This document shows positions 30,063 to 41,120 of a DNA stretch of 64,000 nt, piece after piece. The notes beneath the pieces are model-generated. The model was not told the DNA's origin. It worked only from the letters and a program-made list of their open reading frames with translations, and ran no database searches. Source of the DNA: Thamnaconus septentrionalis (lineage: Eukaryota; Chordata; Actinopteri; Tetraodontiformes; Monacanthidae); the NCBI GenBank assembly GCA_009823395.1, contig CM020516.1, forward strand, positions 5,626,001 through 5,690,000, given 5' to 3'. The translations under genes and the position numbers were made by a program. Every line of letters begins with the position of its first letter. The stretch's first letter is position 1.

Positions 30063-30932
30063 CTGCTTCGCATCTTTTCCTCCGTTGCCTTGTTTTCTTC
30101 CTCCTTCGCTGGTCACGTGACTCGTTCTGACCCAAGTGCTGCTCCTTCGTTGGACGCTATTAATCTCACTTTCCTCCCACGGCTCCTCATCCTTGACTCT
30201 GACCATCCTTGATGCTGCGAGACTCTCAGAGCTTTTCATCTCTTCCTCCTCTTCCTCCTCTTCCTCCACCTGCGCCGACTCCTCTCTGCAGCCGCAGAAG
30301 CGTCAACCTTTTTTTTTTTTTTTTTTTACTCCTCCCACGACGCAGCTAATTGTTATTTGCAATTAATAAAAAAAAGAGAGAGAAAGGCCTCCGGTTCTGG
30401 GTCCCGCGGTGGGACTGGAGGTTCTCACGCGAGCTGCTGAAGTTCCAGCGACTGAAAGGTGATCAGGTTCCTTTTCATCTGGAGGCTGCGTTGAGTCTCC
30501 GAGCGCCTCGTTATGTGAGCACCTTTAAATGAAATTTATTTTAGCAAACGCATCTATAATTCATCACATACGGCGGCGGCGGCGCTTCCTGCGTCGCGCC
30601 GTGAATCCGACGCCGGCTGTCACTGAAACTGTGTGAAACCCGTTTTGGTTATTTTTGACTGCAGCGTCGCTTTGAGCCACTTTCATGCATCATGCGTGTT
30701 TGCGGCGCTGATTTGAAGTAACGTCTAATCTGTCAGCGCCCCGCTTGTTTTTATTTATTTGATTTACTGTTTTATTTTGGGTTTTGTTTCTTTTTTTGTT
30801 TTTTCGGGGGGTTTTGTCTTTTGATGTGATGATGCCACGAAAGCGAGTTCCGTCCTCGCCGTTTGTGCACCGCCGGCAAAGGTCGAGCGAGCAAGGTCGC
30901 CGAGAGCGTGCCACCGTGTTCACGTGTGACAC

Positions 30933-30934
<2 letters not shown>
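30063..30934. other. Non-coding, nothing recognised
   Basis: TCC/TTC tract 30239-30266, T18 at 30309-30327, GGC run near 30571-30583. CTTTAAATGAAATTTATTTT near 30522 may be a small AT-rich element. No gene recognised. Confidence 0.5.

Positions 30935-31018
<84 letters not shown>
30935..31018. repeat. (TG)42 microsatellite
   Basis: Perfect 84-bp TG array, the longest uninterrupted dinucleotide tract in the window. Confidence 0.98.
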
Positions 31019-31020
<2 letters not shown>

Positions 31021-31406
31021 GGAGGTGCTTTCACAAGGCAGTGAGACCGACCGCACAGGGTCAGTCACTGCCTGTGTGTGTAACTCAGCAGTCTGCTCGC
31101 CTGATTCTGTGTGTGTGTGCGTGTGTGAAGACAGCTTCACAGCCACACCTGCTTCTTTTCTGAAAACCTGCCACACGGTGCCTCAACCTCTCCTCTATCT
31201 GGCTGCAGTAGACCTAAAGATCTCAAAGCCCTGAACTGCGCCGGAACATCCGTCTCTAGAGCACTTCCTCAGTCTCATGACTCTTGATTCTTCAGCTCCT
31301 CGCGGTTCCTGAAGTCTCAGGGGAAAACTGGAGGCGGATCCTCCAGTCAGCAAGCTGTCAGTCTGGCCACTTTGGAAGGCAACAGCTCTTCTTATTTAAG
31401 AGGAAT

Positions 31407-31408
<2 letters not shown>
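31019..31408. other. Non-coding between two long GT arrays
   Basis: A short GT run at 31107-31126; otherwise unique sequence with no gene recognised. Confidence 0.5.

Positions 31409-31487
<79 letters not shown>
31409..31487. repeat. (GT)39 microsatellite
   Basis: Perfect 79-bp GT array. Confidence 0.98.
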
Positions 31488-31489
<2 letters not shown>

Positions 31490-31600
31490 AGCATTGACAT
31501 TCACTGGTGTTTCCAACCAGGCGCCTCTGCACTGCAGGTTTTAATGAATCATTAAAATAACAGATGACTCTGAGCCCTTTGGTTTTTGGTGAAAGGAAGG

Positions 31601-31645
31601 TGTGTGTGTGTGTGTGTGTGTGTGAGTGTGTGTGTGTGCGCGCGC
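31601..31645. repeat. Imperfect GT/GC array
   Basis: GT with one GA break, ending CGCGCGC. Confidence 0.94.
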
Positions 31646-31789
31646 ATGCTTTCAGAATCAGTCCCATCAATACATCACCTGCAGATCCACGCCGCTGTTT
31701 TGACCTTTTCACATGAGAAAACAGCCCCGCTGCCTCCGACACGCCGAGCGCTGATGTTTTATTCAGCGGAGCAACTCGCCGATCTTTAC

Positions 31790-32000
31790 GTGCGTTTTGG
31801 AACAATAAGGGTGACGCGTCGCCGCGCAGGTTTCACTCCGGGGAAATGAAAAATATCTGGCTGTGATATTTGGAGGCGAGCACAAAATGTTATTGTGTGA
31901 AGAGTGCTTTTCTTTTTCTTTTTTTTTCTCTCCCTCCTCCCTTCCCTCCCTCCCCCAACATCTAATTATGTTTCCAGAAATTTACTGCCGCCGCAAATCA
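31790..32000. promoter_or_regulatory. Candidate conserved non-coding block
   Basis: AATATCTGGCTGTGATATTT (31851-31870), ACAAAATGTTATTGTGTGAA and, after a T/C tract, ATCTAATTATGTTTCCAGAA (31960-31979). AT-rich, homeodomain-core containing. Confidence 0.28.
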
Positions 32001-32043
32001 AAAAAAAAAAAAAAAAAAGAAAAGAAAGAAAGGAAAGAAAAAA
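32000..32043. repeat. A19 and AAAG-rich tract
   Basis: A run followed by AAAGAAAGG units. Short A-tail-like, but no retroposon body was recognised before it. Confidence 0.85.
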
Positions 32044-32879
32044 GCTTTTAGGGGGGGCTTACAAGCAACAGTGAGAAAAAAACAAACTCATCTGGATCTA
32101 GTAGATAAAAAAGAAAAGAAAAAACATGTTGCGGGGCCTTTCATTTGGCACAAACACAAATTCTTTGTCAAAACAAAAGACAAGCAAGCCGTTTCTTTTG
32201 TTCCAAAGCAGAATTAGTCCAAAGACAAACATGCACCACTGTGTATTTTTTATTTTCTTTTTTTGCGAGGGGATGAGGAGACCCTTGGAAAAACAGAGGG
32301 GCGCTGCAGCTTTGTGTTTGGGATGTATAATTCATACGGGGGTCGAGGTCGGGGGTCGGGGGTTCTTTGGGCTTATTGAAGTGTGTGATGGCCTGGCAGG
32401 GCAACAAGGGGCTCTGTGTCAACCTGAAGTCACAACGGGAGGGGATTGGTCCCTGACAAGGACGTGGGGCTCAGGAGGGTGTGTGTGTGTGGGGGGGTGG
32501 GGGGGGGATTATCAAGTTTCCAGTGCATCCATGCATTTGGTTTTGGAGTCCAACGACAGGGTGGGACATGAGAGAAAAGTGGGGAGCAGGAGGGGATCGT
32601 TTAGCAGGATGGTGGGGGGGGGGGCACGTTTTGGCACAATGACCCCTGTGTCTCTGTGTCTTGGGTTTGTCATTGAGTCGAGTGTTTGCAGGGCGGCGGG
32701 CAGGCGGGCGGGTGATGGGTGGGAAGGGGGCGATTCAGGGGGGTAATTAGGGTCATTACAGATGCACGGCCGGGGTAATGGTCCGCAACATCGCCGATCA
32801 ATTCCTTCCCTCTCAGCTCCGCTGCTTCGCTTCCGTTCTCCTATTATTGCCTTTTTTTTCCCTTTTTTTTTCCTAAAAC
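32044..32879. other. Non-coding, G-rich
   Basis: Repeated G runs (32490-32507, 32612-32622, 32692-32740) and mixed sequence. Open frames of 206 codons (+, 32126-32746) and 172 codons (-, 32512-33030) overlap here on opposite strands; both are G/C-run driven with no recognisable domain, so neither is called a gene. Confidence 0.5.
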
Positions 32880-33010
32880 ATATAATCCCCAAGAATTTAT
32901 TTACCGCTGGAAAAGGCATGAATCTGATTAATGGATGAATAGCGCAGGATAAATGGGCCGATTGGTTTAAATTAAAAGGAGCCAAGGTCAACCGCGGATT
33001 GCCAGGGCTA
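32880..33010. promoter_or_regulatory. Candidate enhancer-like block
   Basis: TAATCC (32883-32888; OTX/PITX core), TGATTAATGG (32925-32934), GATTGGTTTAAATTAAAAGG and CCAAGGTCA (32982-32990; extended nuclear-receptor half-site of the ERR/NR5A type) within 110 bp of repeat-free sequence. One of the most enhancer-like stretches in the window by texture. Confidence 0.38.
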
Positions 33011-33083
33011 ATATACGGAAATGGATCCAAATGTCACACACACATACACACACAAATCAATAGCATGTAGAGGTGAGGCCCTT

Positions 33084-33167
33084 TGAGCATTTATTTTGTG
33101 CAGCCTCGTATTTGTTTTATTGGTGACGAGATCAAAGGTCACGTCGTGGGCGAACCCAATCACGTTT

Positions 33168-33169
<2 letters not shown>
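33084..33169. promoter_or_regulatory. Candidate enhancer-like block with TCF and nuclear-receptor motifs
   Basis: ATCAAAG (33131-33137; TCF/LEF core) overlaps AGGTCA (33136-33141; nuclear-receptor half-site). It lies between 33010 and a CT array. Confidence 0.32.

Positions 33170-33213
<44 letters not shown>
33170..33213. repeat. (CT)22 microsatellite
   Basis: Perfect CT array. Confidence 0.97.
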
Positions 33214-33214
<1 letters not shown>

Positions 33215-33849
33215 AAGCAACGGTTGCACAACAAAAGCCACCAAAGCGTTGAGCGACGGGCTGAGCCGAGTACGTTTGCTGCAAGAAATGTGTGGAAAAG
33301 CTGCGTGTTTGTCAAAGAAAGATGGACGGACAGACAGATGCATTAGCGTGATGTCCATTTGGTTGGAAAAAACTCATGAAAATGTCCCCTGTGTCTATTT
33401 CAGTGACATAAAACAGGGACGACACATTCTCCATATTGAGATTAGCGCACTAGCGTAACAACAGCGCTGCACTGAAGTGCAGCAGCAGCAGCAGGTTGTG
33501 TGTGTGTGACTTTGGAGTCGACTGAACGTCTCCGATTTAAACATCGGCCACCAACGTGTCCAGAGTTTAACGGCTGGCCGACGGAGGAGTCGCCTTTAAA
33601 TATGAATGAGGTTGTGAGCCGAACCCAGAACTTTACCCACGGTGAGAGTGAAGTGTGGTTTTTTTGGACTTGCCGAGATCGTAATTGCACTTTGTCATTC
33701 TGAAGAAAAAAAAACAAAACGCTGATTCGCAGCCATTTATGCCGTGAACGTCCGGCAGGGTGTGGGCGGGGCTAATGTCAGTGTAAACGGTGCGTGTCAG
33801 TGGTGGATGAATGGTCGATGGTGAGGAGGAGGAGGGAGGGGGAGAGGTA
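33214..33849. other. Non-coding, nothing recognised
   Basis: AGC run 33479-33494; GAGG-rich 33820-33846. No gene recognised. Confidence 0.5.
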
Positions 33850-33972
33850 CATCCTGAGCTGAAGGGTGGTCTTTATAGGCTTAGTGGCATCAGCTAAGAC
33901 CCCTGTGTTCTGGCCCTTGCCTCCTCAATAGAGCACAGCTAATCTGGCCGTGCTTAGGGGCCGACCGCCTTA
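33850..33972. promoter_or_regulatory. Candidate conserved non-coding block
   Basis: GGTCTTTATAGGCTTAGTGG, CATCAGCTAAGACCCC and CAATAGAGCACAGCTAATCT in repeat-free sequence just before a C tract (33973-33989). CAGCTAA recurs twice, 50 bp apart. Confidence 0.28.
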
Positions 33973-33989
33973 CCCCCCCCCCCCCCCCC
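33973..33989. repeat. (C)17 homopolymer
   Basis: Perfect C run, unusual length for a C/G homopolymer. Confidence 0.9.
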
Positions 33990-34565
33990 ACCCCACTCAC
34001 TGCAGCTCCACCGCAACCTCAGCGACTCACACCGTCTCGTTCAAGGACGCTCCGACGGGATAGTTGAAGGAAGCTTTCCCGATCCCTCAAACTGCTTGAT
34101 GGAAAAATCTAGTAAAAGTAAAAAAGAAAAAAAGAACTGTTTGCCTAAACGGAGGGACGACTCTGGGCCGAGTACCTTTGAGTCACCACTGCCTCCACAC
34201 AGGCAGCGGTGGAATCTCTTGTGTTGCAGTTCCTCACCAGGTTGTCTCTAGTCCCTGCGACGCCTGCCAGTGTTTCCGCCGAGGCATCAGGCGCCTGCTG
34301 CCGCTTAATCATCCTGGTGACACGACGCCTCCCGCCGTTAAATCATCACATCTGGCTGCGCCCCAAAGTAAAAGGTGCACGTCTGTCTCTCCTTCTCCAT
34401 CCTATTACTTACTGCACCCCCCCCCACCACCACCAGCAGCCCACTGGCTCCCAGAGGGGGTCACGGTGTCAGCTGTCGGACAATAGGACAGCTGTATCCA
34501 GATCAACCCCCCCCTCCAGGGGTTGGATTAAGTCAATTAGCAGCTGCCAATCACCCTGATGTATC

Positions 34566-34568
<3 letters not shown>
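33990..34568. other. Non-coding; repeat-free block at 34240-34370
   Basis: 34240-34370 has balanced composition with CGCTTAATCATCCTGGTGAC and CGTTAAATCATCACATCTGG (two TAAATCATC/TTAATCATC words 33 bp apart). The open frame across it has a chance CDACQCFRRG string but no domain. Confidence 0.35.

Positions 34569-34628
<60 letters not shown>
34569..34628. repeat. (TG)30 microsatellite
   Basis: Perfect 60-bp TG array. Confidence 0.98.
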
Positions 34629-34629
<1 letters not shown>

Positions 34630-35895
34630 ACAGCACTGGGATGGTTTAGTTTGGACTCCCCCTGGAGGTCACATGACCTGGACAAAGTATCCGACAATGG
34701 GAGGGTTTTTTTGAGGGATATTTAACCACATTGAAGACCGAATTACGACAACACGACCGACCGCACGATATTTTGATGGCCGTTTGAGCGGCGATGGGAA
34801 AACAAAAGTGTCCGTTGTCCCGTGGCAGAATTTTGCACTTTTGACTGTTGCAGCGAAATGGAAAAAAACAGAAAAAGGACGCAAAGCATCAGGGCGACCA
34901 AACCAGATGTGACAATGACAGGAAAAAATGTTGGAGGCAATTTAAAGGGAGACGCGACATCATAACTTATCTCTTCAGCCGGCAACTCAAAGAGATGTTG
35001 AAAATTAATAGCAGCACAAATCTCCCTCCCCCTTGCCCCCTCCTCATCTCCCTCATTTCTGTGTGCTTCCCATCTGGTTTTTGCATTCAAGTATTTTCTG
35101 GCTGGTGTGCGTGCGCGTTCTGGGCTTTACGGAGTTTCAGTCGAGGACAGAATGTGTTCATCATCGACTCCAGAAGATCTCATCGCCGCCTCTGACAGCT
35201 GAGAACGAGGGGGGAGAGAAATGGGGGAGGGGGAGGGGTAGGTGGAGGAGGAGGGCCCGGGTGGAGGACTAATAGGCCTCAGAGAGAAGAAGGAGTGGGG
35301 GGTGGGGGTGGAGTTTGGATGGAATGTAAGATAGAGATGATGAAAAGAAAGACGAGGGGGGGAGGAAACGCGCAATTAAATTCATGCAGTAAAGAAAAAT
35401 GGTGGAGAGGAAGTGGCATCAATAGACACGAAAGTCAGTGAAATTAAAGAAAGACCCCCAAAGAATGAATGAATGAATCCTGGCAGAATAAAAGCGGAGC
35501 AGAGCAGAGCGGAGGAGGAAGGATGGAGACGTCAAATGTCGACGAACGAACGACGGGGGAATAATTGGTGTGAACTTCCCGTTTTGGAAATTGGAAAAAA
35601 AAAAAAGCTACTGTTCCCTCAGATGTTTTGCACTGATTGAACGTGAATAGAGCAGAAGCACCACCAGAGAGGAAGAGGAGTGGGAGAGGAAGGAGAGGAA
35701 GGCGAACATCCTGCCCAGTGAAGAGAGACACACAAAGATGGGTTGTGGCTGAGAGTGAAAACGGGGCTCGGAAAAGCGGTGAAACTCGGAAAATAACCGA
35801 CAGGAAGTGGACGACAAAAATGAAAAATAAAAGGCCTAAATGAGGGTGAAAAGTGTGAATGACATTGAGAACATCTGGCACCATGAGGCTCCCGC
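34629..35895. other. Non-coding, purine-rich in part
   Basis: Purine-rich 35205-35430 and 35500-35790; GAAT units 35463-35478. Long minus frames here are pyrimidine-strand translations (S/P/L-rich) and not genes. Confidence 0.5.
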
Positions 35896-35951
35896 AAGAA
35901 GAAGAAGAAGAAGAAGAAGAAGAAGAAGAAGAAGAAGAAGAAGAAGAAGAA
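35896..35951. repeat. (AAG)18 microsatellite
   Basis: Perfect AAG run, poly-R/K/E on +, poly-S/F/L on -. GGA units (36006-36023) and a G14 run (36032-36045) follow. Confidence 0.97.
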
Positions 35952-36228
35952 AGTTTGCTCGGCCTTTTGAGCACGCATGCTTAAGTGTGTGTGTGAAAGA
36001 AAGGGTGGAGGAGGAGGAGGAGGTGGTGGGTGGGGGGGGGGGGGGTTTGTTTGTCTAAAGCAGTGACACACAAAGACACACAAACCGGTGCTGCCACACT
36101 CACTTATCTCCACCCGGCTGCTCCCAGAGAGGAGGGTCCAGATCGAAGGGTTCGAGGAGGGATGGAGGGAGGAGGGGGAGGAAGAGGAGGAGGATGAGGG
36201 GAGGAAGACAGATGGCAGAGGTTTCTCT

Positions 36229-36230
<2 letters not shown>

Positions 36231-36260
<30 letters not shown>
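36231..36260. repeat. (GT)15 microsatellite
   Basis: Perfect GT array after purine-rich GAGGA sequence (36136-36212). Confidence 0.97.
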
Positions 36261-36261
<1 letters not shown>

Positions 36262-36949
36262 GCAGGAGAGATTTGCTTTTGATTGATTCACCTGCTGCTC
36301 CAAGGCCACCGACTCGTGTAATCATCGGGAGCTTTTCTTCATGGGAAGGTTCCGTCGTTTCTCCACCTCTGTGTGTTTCTTCCCTCCAGCGGGACAGAAA
36401 CACCAGCGGGGTTATTATACAGTAGAAACAGTCCCACAGTCTGAAAACAAAAGAGCCCAAAAACCATCATGTTCATCAGATGGCCCTTCCCGTGATATCC
36501 AAGACCACAGCCAATCTTTCAGGCTTGTTTGCCTTTTGTTTTTGTTTTTTTTGTTTTTTTTTTAAATGTGAACAAAACATATTTTTGGATGTTTCCGTCT
36601 ATAACAGAAAGAAAAAACATGTTGACGAGTGCGTTTGCTGCCTGTTTTCTCTCTCCGAAAAAGACGTTTTGAATAATTCATCGTTTAGCTTTTGTCAGTA
36701 GCGCATTGTTACAACTTTTCGACGGAGGAGGAGAGATAAAAAAAAAAATCTTTCTTTGTTGCATCCCGTTTGAAATGTCTGGCGCCGCCGCTGTTTTCTG
36801 ATCGATAATTTCACTGATCGAAGTAAACAACTTTTTTTCTTATAATTTTTTTCCCTTTCGTCTCAGATTTCCGAACCCCCTAACAAGCGTAGCCTTCCTC
36901 CTCCCCTTTTGCTGTCGTACTTTGGCTCTTTAAAAGTCTCCTCTGTCTG
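36261..36949. other. Non-coding, nothing recognised
   Basis: T-rich 36530-36570 and 36830-36850. No gene recognised. Confidence 0.5.
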
Positions 36950-37100
36950 CGCGAGGTCTTAACAAGCATATTTTCCGCCTGTTTTAACCCTTAAGGAGGC
37001 GCTGAATTATTCATCAGGCCGCCGCTAGGGCAGCCCGCTAGTCCCCGCTAATGGCTCCGTCGCAAAGCCATACATTTGTAAATGAGGGTAATCCACCTTT
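36950..37100. promoter_or_regulatory. Candidate conserved non-coding block
   Basis: ACAAGCATATTTTCCGCCTG, GGCGCTGAATTATTCATCAG (36999-37018), CCGCTAATGGCTCCG and TACATTTGTAAATGAGGGTA form a balanced, repeat-free stretch ending at the GT array. ATTTGTAAAT is a short palindrome. Confidence 0.36.
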
Positions 37101-37110
37101 ACGAGTCGCA

Positions 37111-37113
<3 letters not shown>

Positions 37114-37181
<68 letters not shown>
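37114..37181. repeat. (GT)34 microsatellite
   Basis: Perfect 68-bp GT array. Confidence 0.98.
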
Positions 37182-37183
<2 letters not shown>

Positions 37184-37338
37184 AGATGGGTCAGGCTCTC
37201 AGGTTTTTTTAAACACAAGGAGCGTTTTGTCCGACAAGAATTTTCAGGCTTTTCTCCGTGTGTCTGTGTGCCAAGGGCTGCCAGGGATTTGTTGCCGCGA
37301 CTACACAATGACCCTTTCATCCCAAAGACTTGTCTGAT

Positions 37339-37396
37339 TGTGTGTGTGTGTGTGTGTGTGCGTGTGCGTATGTGTGTGTGTGTGTGTGTGTGTGTG
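37339..37396. repeat. Imperfect TG/GC/TA array
   Basis: TG runs around CGTGTGCGTA. Confidence 0.95.
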
Positions 37397-37482
37397 ATTT
37401 TGTGGGCCTCTTTTCTGCACGACCTCGTCTCTTTATCTGTGGGCAACAATAAAAGATGGCTGCCTGAAGGCAGAGCCACGTT

Positions 37483-37509
37483 CAGACAGACAGACAGACA
37501 GACAGACAG
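37483..37509. repeat. (CAGA)6 microsatellite
   Basis: Perfect tetranucleotide run. Confidence 0.95.
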
Positions 37510-39027
37510 CAGGGGGACGTAAATCAGGTCAGTGGCATGGATGGAGTCCGCACACAAACACACAAACACACACTCACATGTTCCTGGAGTCAGGAAGCAC
37601 ATGAATCCTCTATCTGAACTTCGTTGTCTCCTCCGTCCTGTCGAGCTCCCAACTCGAGTTGTTACCAACCGGTTGGAACACGGCCCGGCCAATCAGTGCC
37701 CTCCGTGGGATAAACAAACTGTGGCCCAGAGGTTTAGTTGTGATGAGTGTGTGTCCGTGGTTGTTGCTGTACCTCTGTCAGTTATATTGTCTCGCCATGC
37801 ATTTATTTTTTTCCCCAGCACATACACTGCTCAGCAGCAGCGCTAGTTCCGACTCTGGTTGGTGCTACGACCACTCGCTAACATTTTGCTCTAAACTGCC
37901 ACTTCCTCATCAACATTTGAAATTGAAACTGAATTGAAACTTTTTTTCTAAACTTTTTTTCGGACCATATGCTTTAGCGTCCTGCATTTTCACCCACTTC
38001 ATCCGAGTGTGAATGCACTTTGAACACTCATTCATTTCGCACATAAAAAGCCGCTAGCTAGCCAGTGCTAATAAATAGCTGCTGCTCGGTTTTGATCAGA
38101 ATTGGACGCCAGTTCCTCAACCACCGCTGACGGTTTCTGGCTCTAGATCTCAACAGCGGCTCACGTGTGGCTCCTTCACCATTAGAATTAACTTGCTCGG
38201 CTGGTAGGAAAACAAAAAAACAGCTTTAACAGCTCGAGATGTGACAGACAGCAGCTTCCAAGCCTGTTTTTTTTCCAGTTTTCCATCGTTTCTTTTTTCA
38301 TGCAGAATTAATCCACCAGACTCGGGGGAACATTTCATCCGCCGTGTTAGGTTTCTAAGAAAGGCTCTCTTGTCCCCCTCCCAAAAAATGCCTGCAAGCG
38401 CACCTGTAATACATCCAAGCGACAACTCTTGTAGCAGCACGGAGAGGGAGAGAGAGAGAGAAATTTCCAGATTCCTGGATTACAAACATCAGCTGCATGC
38501 AGAACAGGGGGAGTCGAAGAGGGATGAGGAGGGAGCAGCCGAGTGGAAAATCTTCTCAGCCAGCAGATAAGAACATATTAGGTTGAGTTGAGGTGGAAGA
38601 AGGAGGAGGAGGAGGAAGAGGAAGAGAAGACGGGGTTTGGGGGGGTCGCAGTGCTTTATGGGTTCTTGATTAGACTGGTTTTTACGCCCTGGATGAACAA
38701 CTGAGAACGCCGCGATCTGTCCCGGCCGCCTCTGGCTCGGCTCCCGAGACGGATCAGGTGCTGTTTAAAATAATGTGGAGCCGTGCAGATTCACTCGGCC
38801 TCCTCGTCCTCCCTGCAGTCAGAGTCAGCAGTTTCTGCTGGGGGCTTTTTTTTTTATTCATTTTTTTTATAGATATATATTTTTTATTTAAGCCCTAATA
38901 TGACAAACATGAAGGATGGAAAGGGGAAGAGAAAGAAAAGTGGAACCAGTCGCTGCTGTGGAAATGGAAAGAATAGAAAGGAGAAGTTGGCCGTGAAGGA
39001 GGAGATGGAGGAGTGGTGGAAACTCTT

Positions 39028-39029
<2 letters not shown>
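37510..39029. other. Non-coding, nothing recognised
   Basis: Mostly unique sequence. GCCGCTAGCTAGCCAGTGCT near 38050; GA run 38445-38460; GGA tract 38599-38630; AT-rich 38845-38895. No gene or transposon recognised. Confidence 0.45.
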
Positions 39030-39062
<33 letters not shown>

Positions 39063-39080
39063 CACTACCCCCCCCCCCCT
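39030..39080. repeat. (GT)14 then C12
   Basis: GT 39030-39058, GCGTGCACTA, then a C run 39069-39080. Confidence 0.94.
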
Positions 39081-39950
39081 AACCACCCCCCAATGTGTGA
39101 ACAGCTCACTTGAAGCAAACGCAGCCTGACAGCGATCGCGCTCGCACTGCATCTACCTGCTCCGTCGTCCAGCTTCGTTCTCTCTCTGCAGATGTTTTCT
39201 TTGGCCGCTTCCACCTTCACATTTGATGAGTTTTCCACCAACGACCGCCACCGCCGGCCCCCAAGTTCCTCAATGTGTGTGTGTGGTTTTGGCAAGAGGC
39301 AGCTTGCTATTTCTGGCCTGGGTCTGATTGGCCCGTCGTGTGGAGTCACATCTGGGTTTTTCTTTTCATAAAACAGACCACTTCCTTAAATGTATCCCCC
39401 TCTTTTTCTGTGACTGCCTCACCCTTCATTCCTCCAGCCGTCAGCAGCTTTGCTCTCTTTCTCCAGGTGTGCGTGTCTGTTTTGTACTGTGTTTCGACAA
39501 CTCACTTTCCCAGACGTGAAGCCAGAAAGGTTTAAAAAAAGAAGAAAAAAGAACAACTTTTATTCTGAAGTTGAGTAAATAACGAAAGTTTTATATTCCC
39601 GAGTTTGCATCGTCCTTTTGAAAGTGGCTTCATTTTAAAAATTGTTTTTTTTGGGGTTTTTAAACAAAAACAACAACCTCTCTGTATCACACCGATTTTT
39701 TTGCAAGTGGAGGCAGAAGTCAGTCAAGTTGCGTGATGCATTCAGGTTCCGATTTACAGACGCACCAGTGGGGCCGCCAGTGTCACAGATGAAGCGACGC
39801 CTCATTCTGGAAGCTTGCTGGTTCACGAAATGCAAAAACATCCCGCAGCTCACAGTGATTTAGTCCCTGTTGTTTTGTAAAAGCATCTGTTTGGACAAAA
39901 TAAATTGAAAAAAAAAAAAGGTATCTTTCAAAGTGGACGACTTGTCAGTA
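39081..39950. other. Non-coding, nothing recognised
   Basis: Short GT run near 39274; A-rich 39530-39555; A run 39907-39919. No gene recognised. Confidence 0.5.
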
Positions 39951-40329
39951 GCTGCCTTTCCATTACAGTTTTTCACAAAATAAAAGTGATACCTCTAACC
40001 TTTCGACAAAGTACATTTGGGATTTGCAGGTGTTTCCATTGAATGGTGGGAAGTGCATAAGCCGTAATTCTTTATTACGAATATTAATATATTTCAAATT
40101 ACGCTTTTGTTTGTCTATGTTTGTTCACTGTCAAGAATGGTTGTTATATTTTCCTCTTTGATTACTTGTAAAAAAATATTCCGTCTCCTCCTCCGTCCAA
40201 ACATTTTCACTCGAAGTGAACTGGTCACGTGACCCCATCCATCACGTCTCGAGGTGTAGGCGTTTCCATCACCAGTTTCTATTGCGATATTTAGGTTTTG
40301 CGCAATTCTAGGGGTGATGGAAACGCAGC
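39951..40329 (-). mobile_element. Family A miniature inverted-repeat element (copy 3, both ends intact)
   Basis: 379 bp beginning GCTGCCTTTCCATTACAG and ending GATGGAAACGCAGC, so the ends are inverted repeats of GCTGC-N-TTTCCAT. Inside, 40183-40202 is the complement of the 13311-13330 block of copy 2, and the GGTGTTTCCATTGAATGG block (40029-40046) is shared with copies 1 and 2. CAGT lies beside each end (39946-39949 and 40330-40333), a possible short target duplication offset by one base. No coding capacity. A transposase source must be elsewhere; superfamily not assigned. Confidence 0.8.
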
Positions 40330-40880
40330 CAGTGATGGTGATGATGATAATGATGATGGTGACTTCATCCACCACTGTTTATCCCAGTAGGATGACTGGG
40401 TGAACTGGGAGCCTCCAAGACAGCTTCCTCGTCACCTTTGACGTTTTCCTTTGTTACCATGACGGTACGTTAGACTGGGTGGTCCGTAGGAGGAGGATCT
40501 CATTAAAGACGCTCACTTGGAAGTGGGCGACAACACAGTGGAGCAGTAAAAAGTGCAGTAAAAAGTTGCTGTGCAGTGTGGGAGCGACGGAGCCGCAGAG
40601 CAGCTCATTAACATGACAGTGCCAGAGTGACGGCAGTAAAGCAGGACAGTGGTTTTAACACTGCGTGTGTGTGTGTGTGTCGGACACACAGGGAGACACA
40701 GCAGGAGGTGGAGAATGACACACACACACACACACACAGTCGATGGCTAATGAATGAGCGAGCTGTTGATGTAAATGTTTCGTCTTTTCTGCTCTTGTTT
40801 GTTCCTGTCGGACGGTGACTGGCAGCCATTCAACCTATTGACCTTTAACCCCTTGCTCTTGCTCTCGCGCACCCTCCCTC
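40330..40880. other. Non-coding with GAT, GT and CA arrays
   Basis: Imperfect GAT 40334-40362, GT 40663-40680, CA 40720-40738. No gene recognised. Confidence 0.6.
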
Positions 40881-40930
40881 ACCCCGCCCCTTATATAACT
40901 ACAGCCTGTTTGCTCCAAACAGGAGCCGTC
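40881..40930 (+). promoter_or_regulatory. GC box next to TATA-like element
   Basis: CCCCGCCCC (40882-40890) is followed at once by TTATATAA (40891-40898), a Sp1-type box and TATA element in core-promoter order for the + strand. GTTTGCTCCAAAC (40908-40920) is a small inverted repeat. No downstream open frame supports a gene, and the CTG tract starts 110 bp on. Confidence 0.25.
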
Positions 40931-41006
40931 CTTTTCTTTTTCTGCCCATTTTAATTCGGTGTTTGTCGGCCGCCTGTGTTGTGACAGCTCAGAGAAAAAG
41001 GACGTT

Positions 41007-41120
<114 letters not shown>

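Noticed and set aside
30690..31234. Several overlapping CVCVCV / HTHTHT frames
   Set aside because: Translations of the 84-bp TG array and its neighbours; the same pattern recurs at every CA/GT array.
32126..32746. 206-codon + frame in non-microsatellite sequence
   Set aside because: Glycine/arginine-rich because of G runs, with no recognisable domain and an overlapping 172-codon minus frame; more likely chance openness.
34178..34486. Frame containing CDACQCFRRGIRR, superficially like part of a nuclear-receptor zinc finger
   Set aside because: Only about a dozen residues resemble it; the required cysteine spacing is absent and surrounding sequence does not fit.
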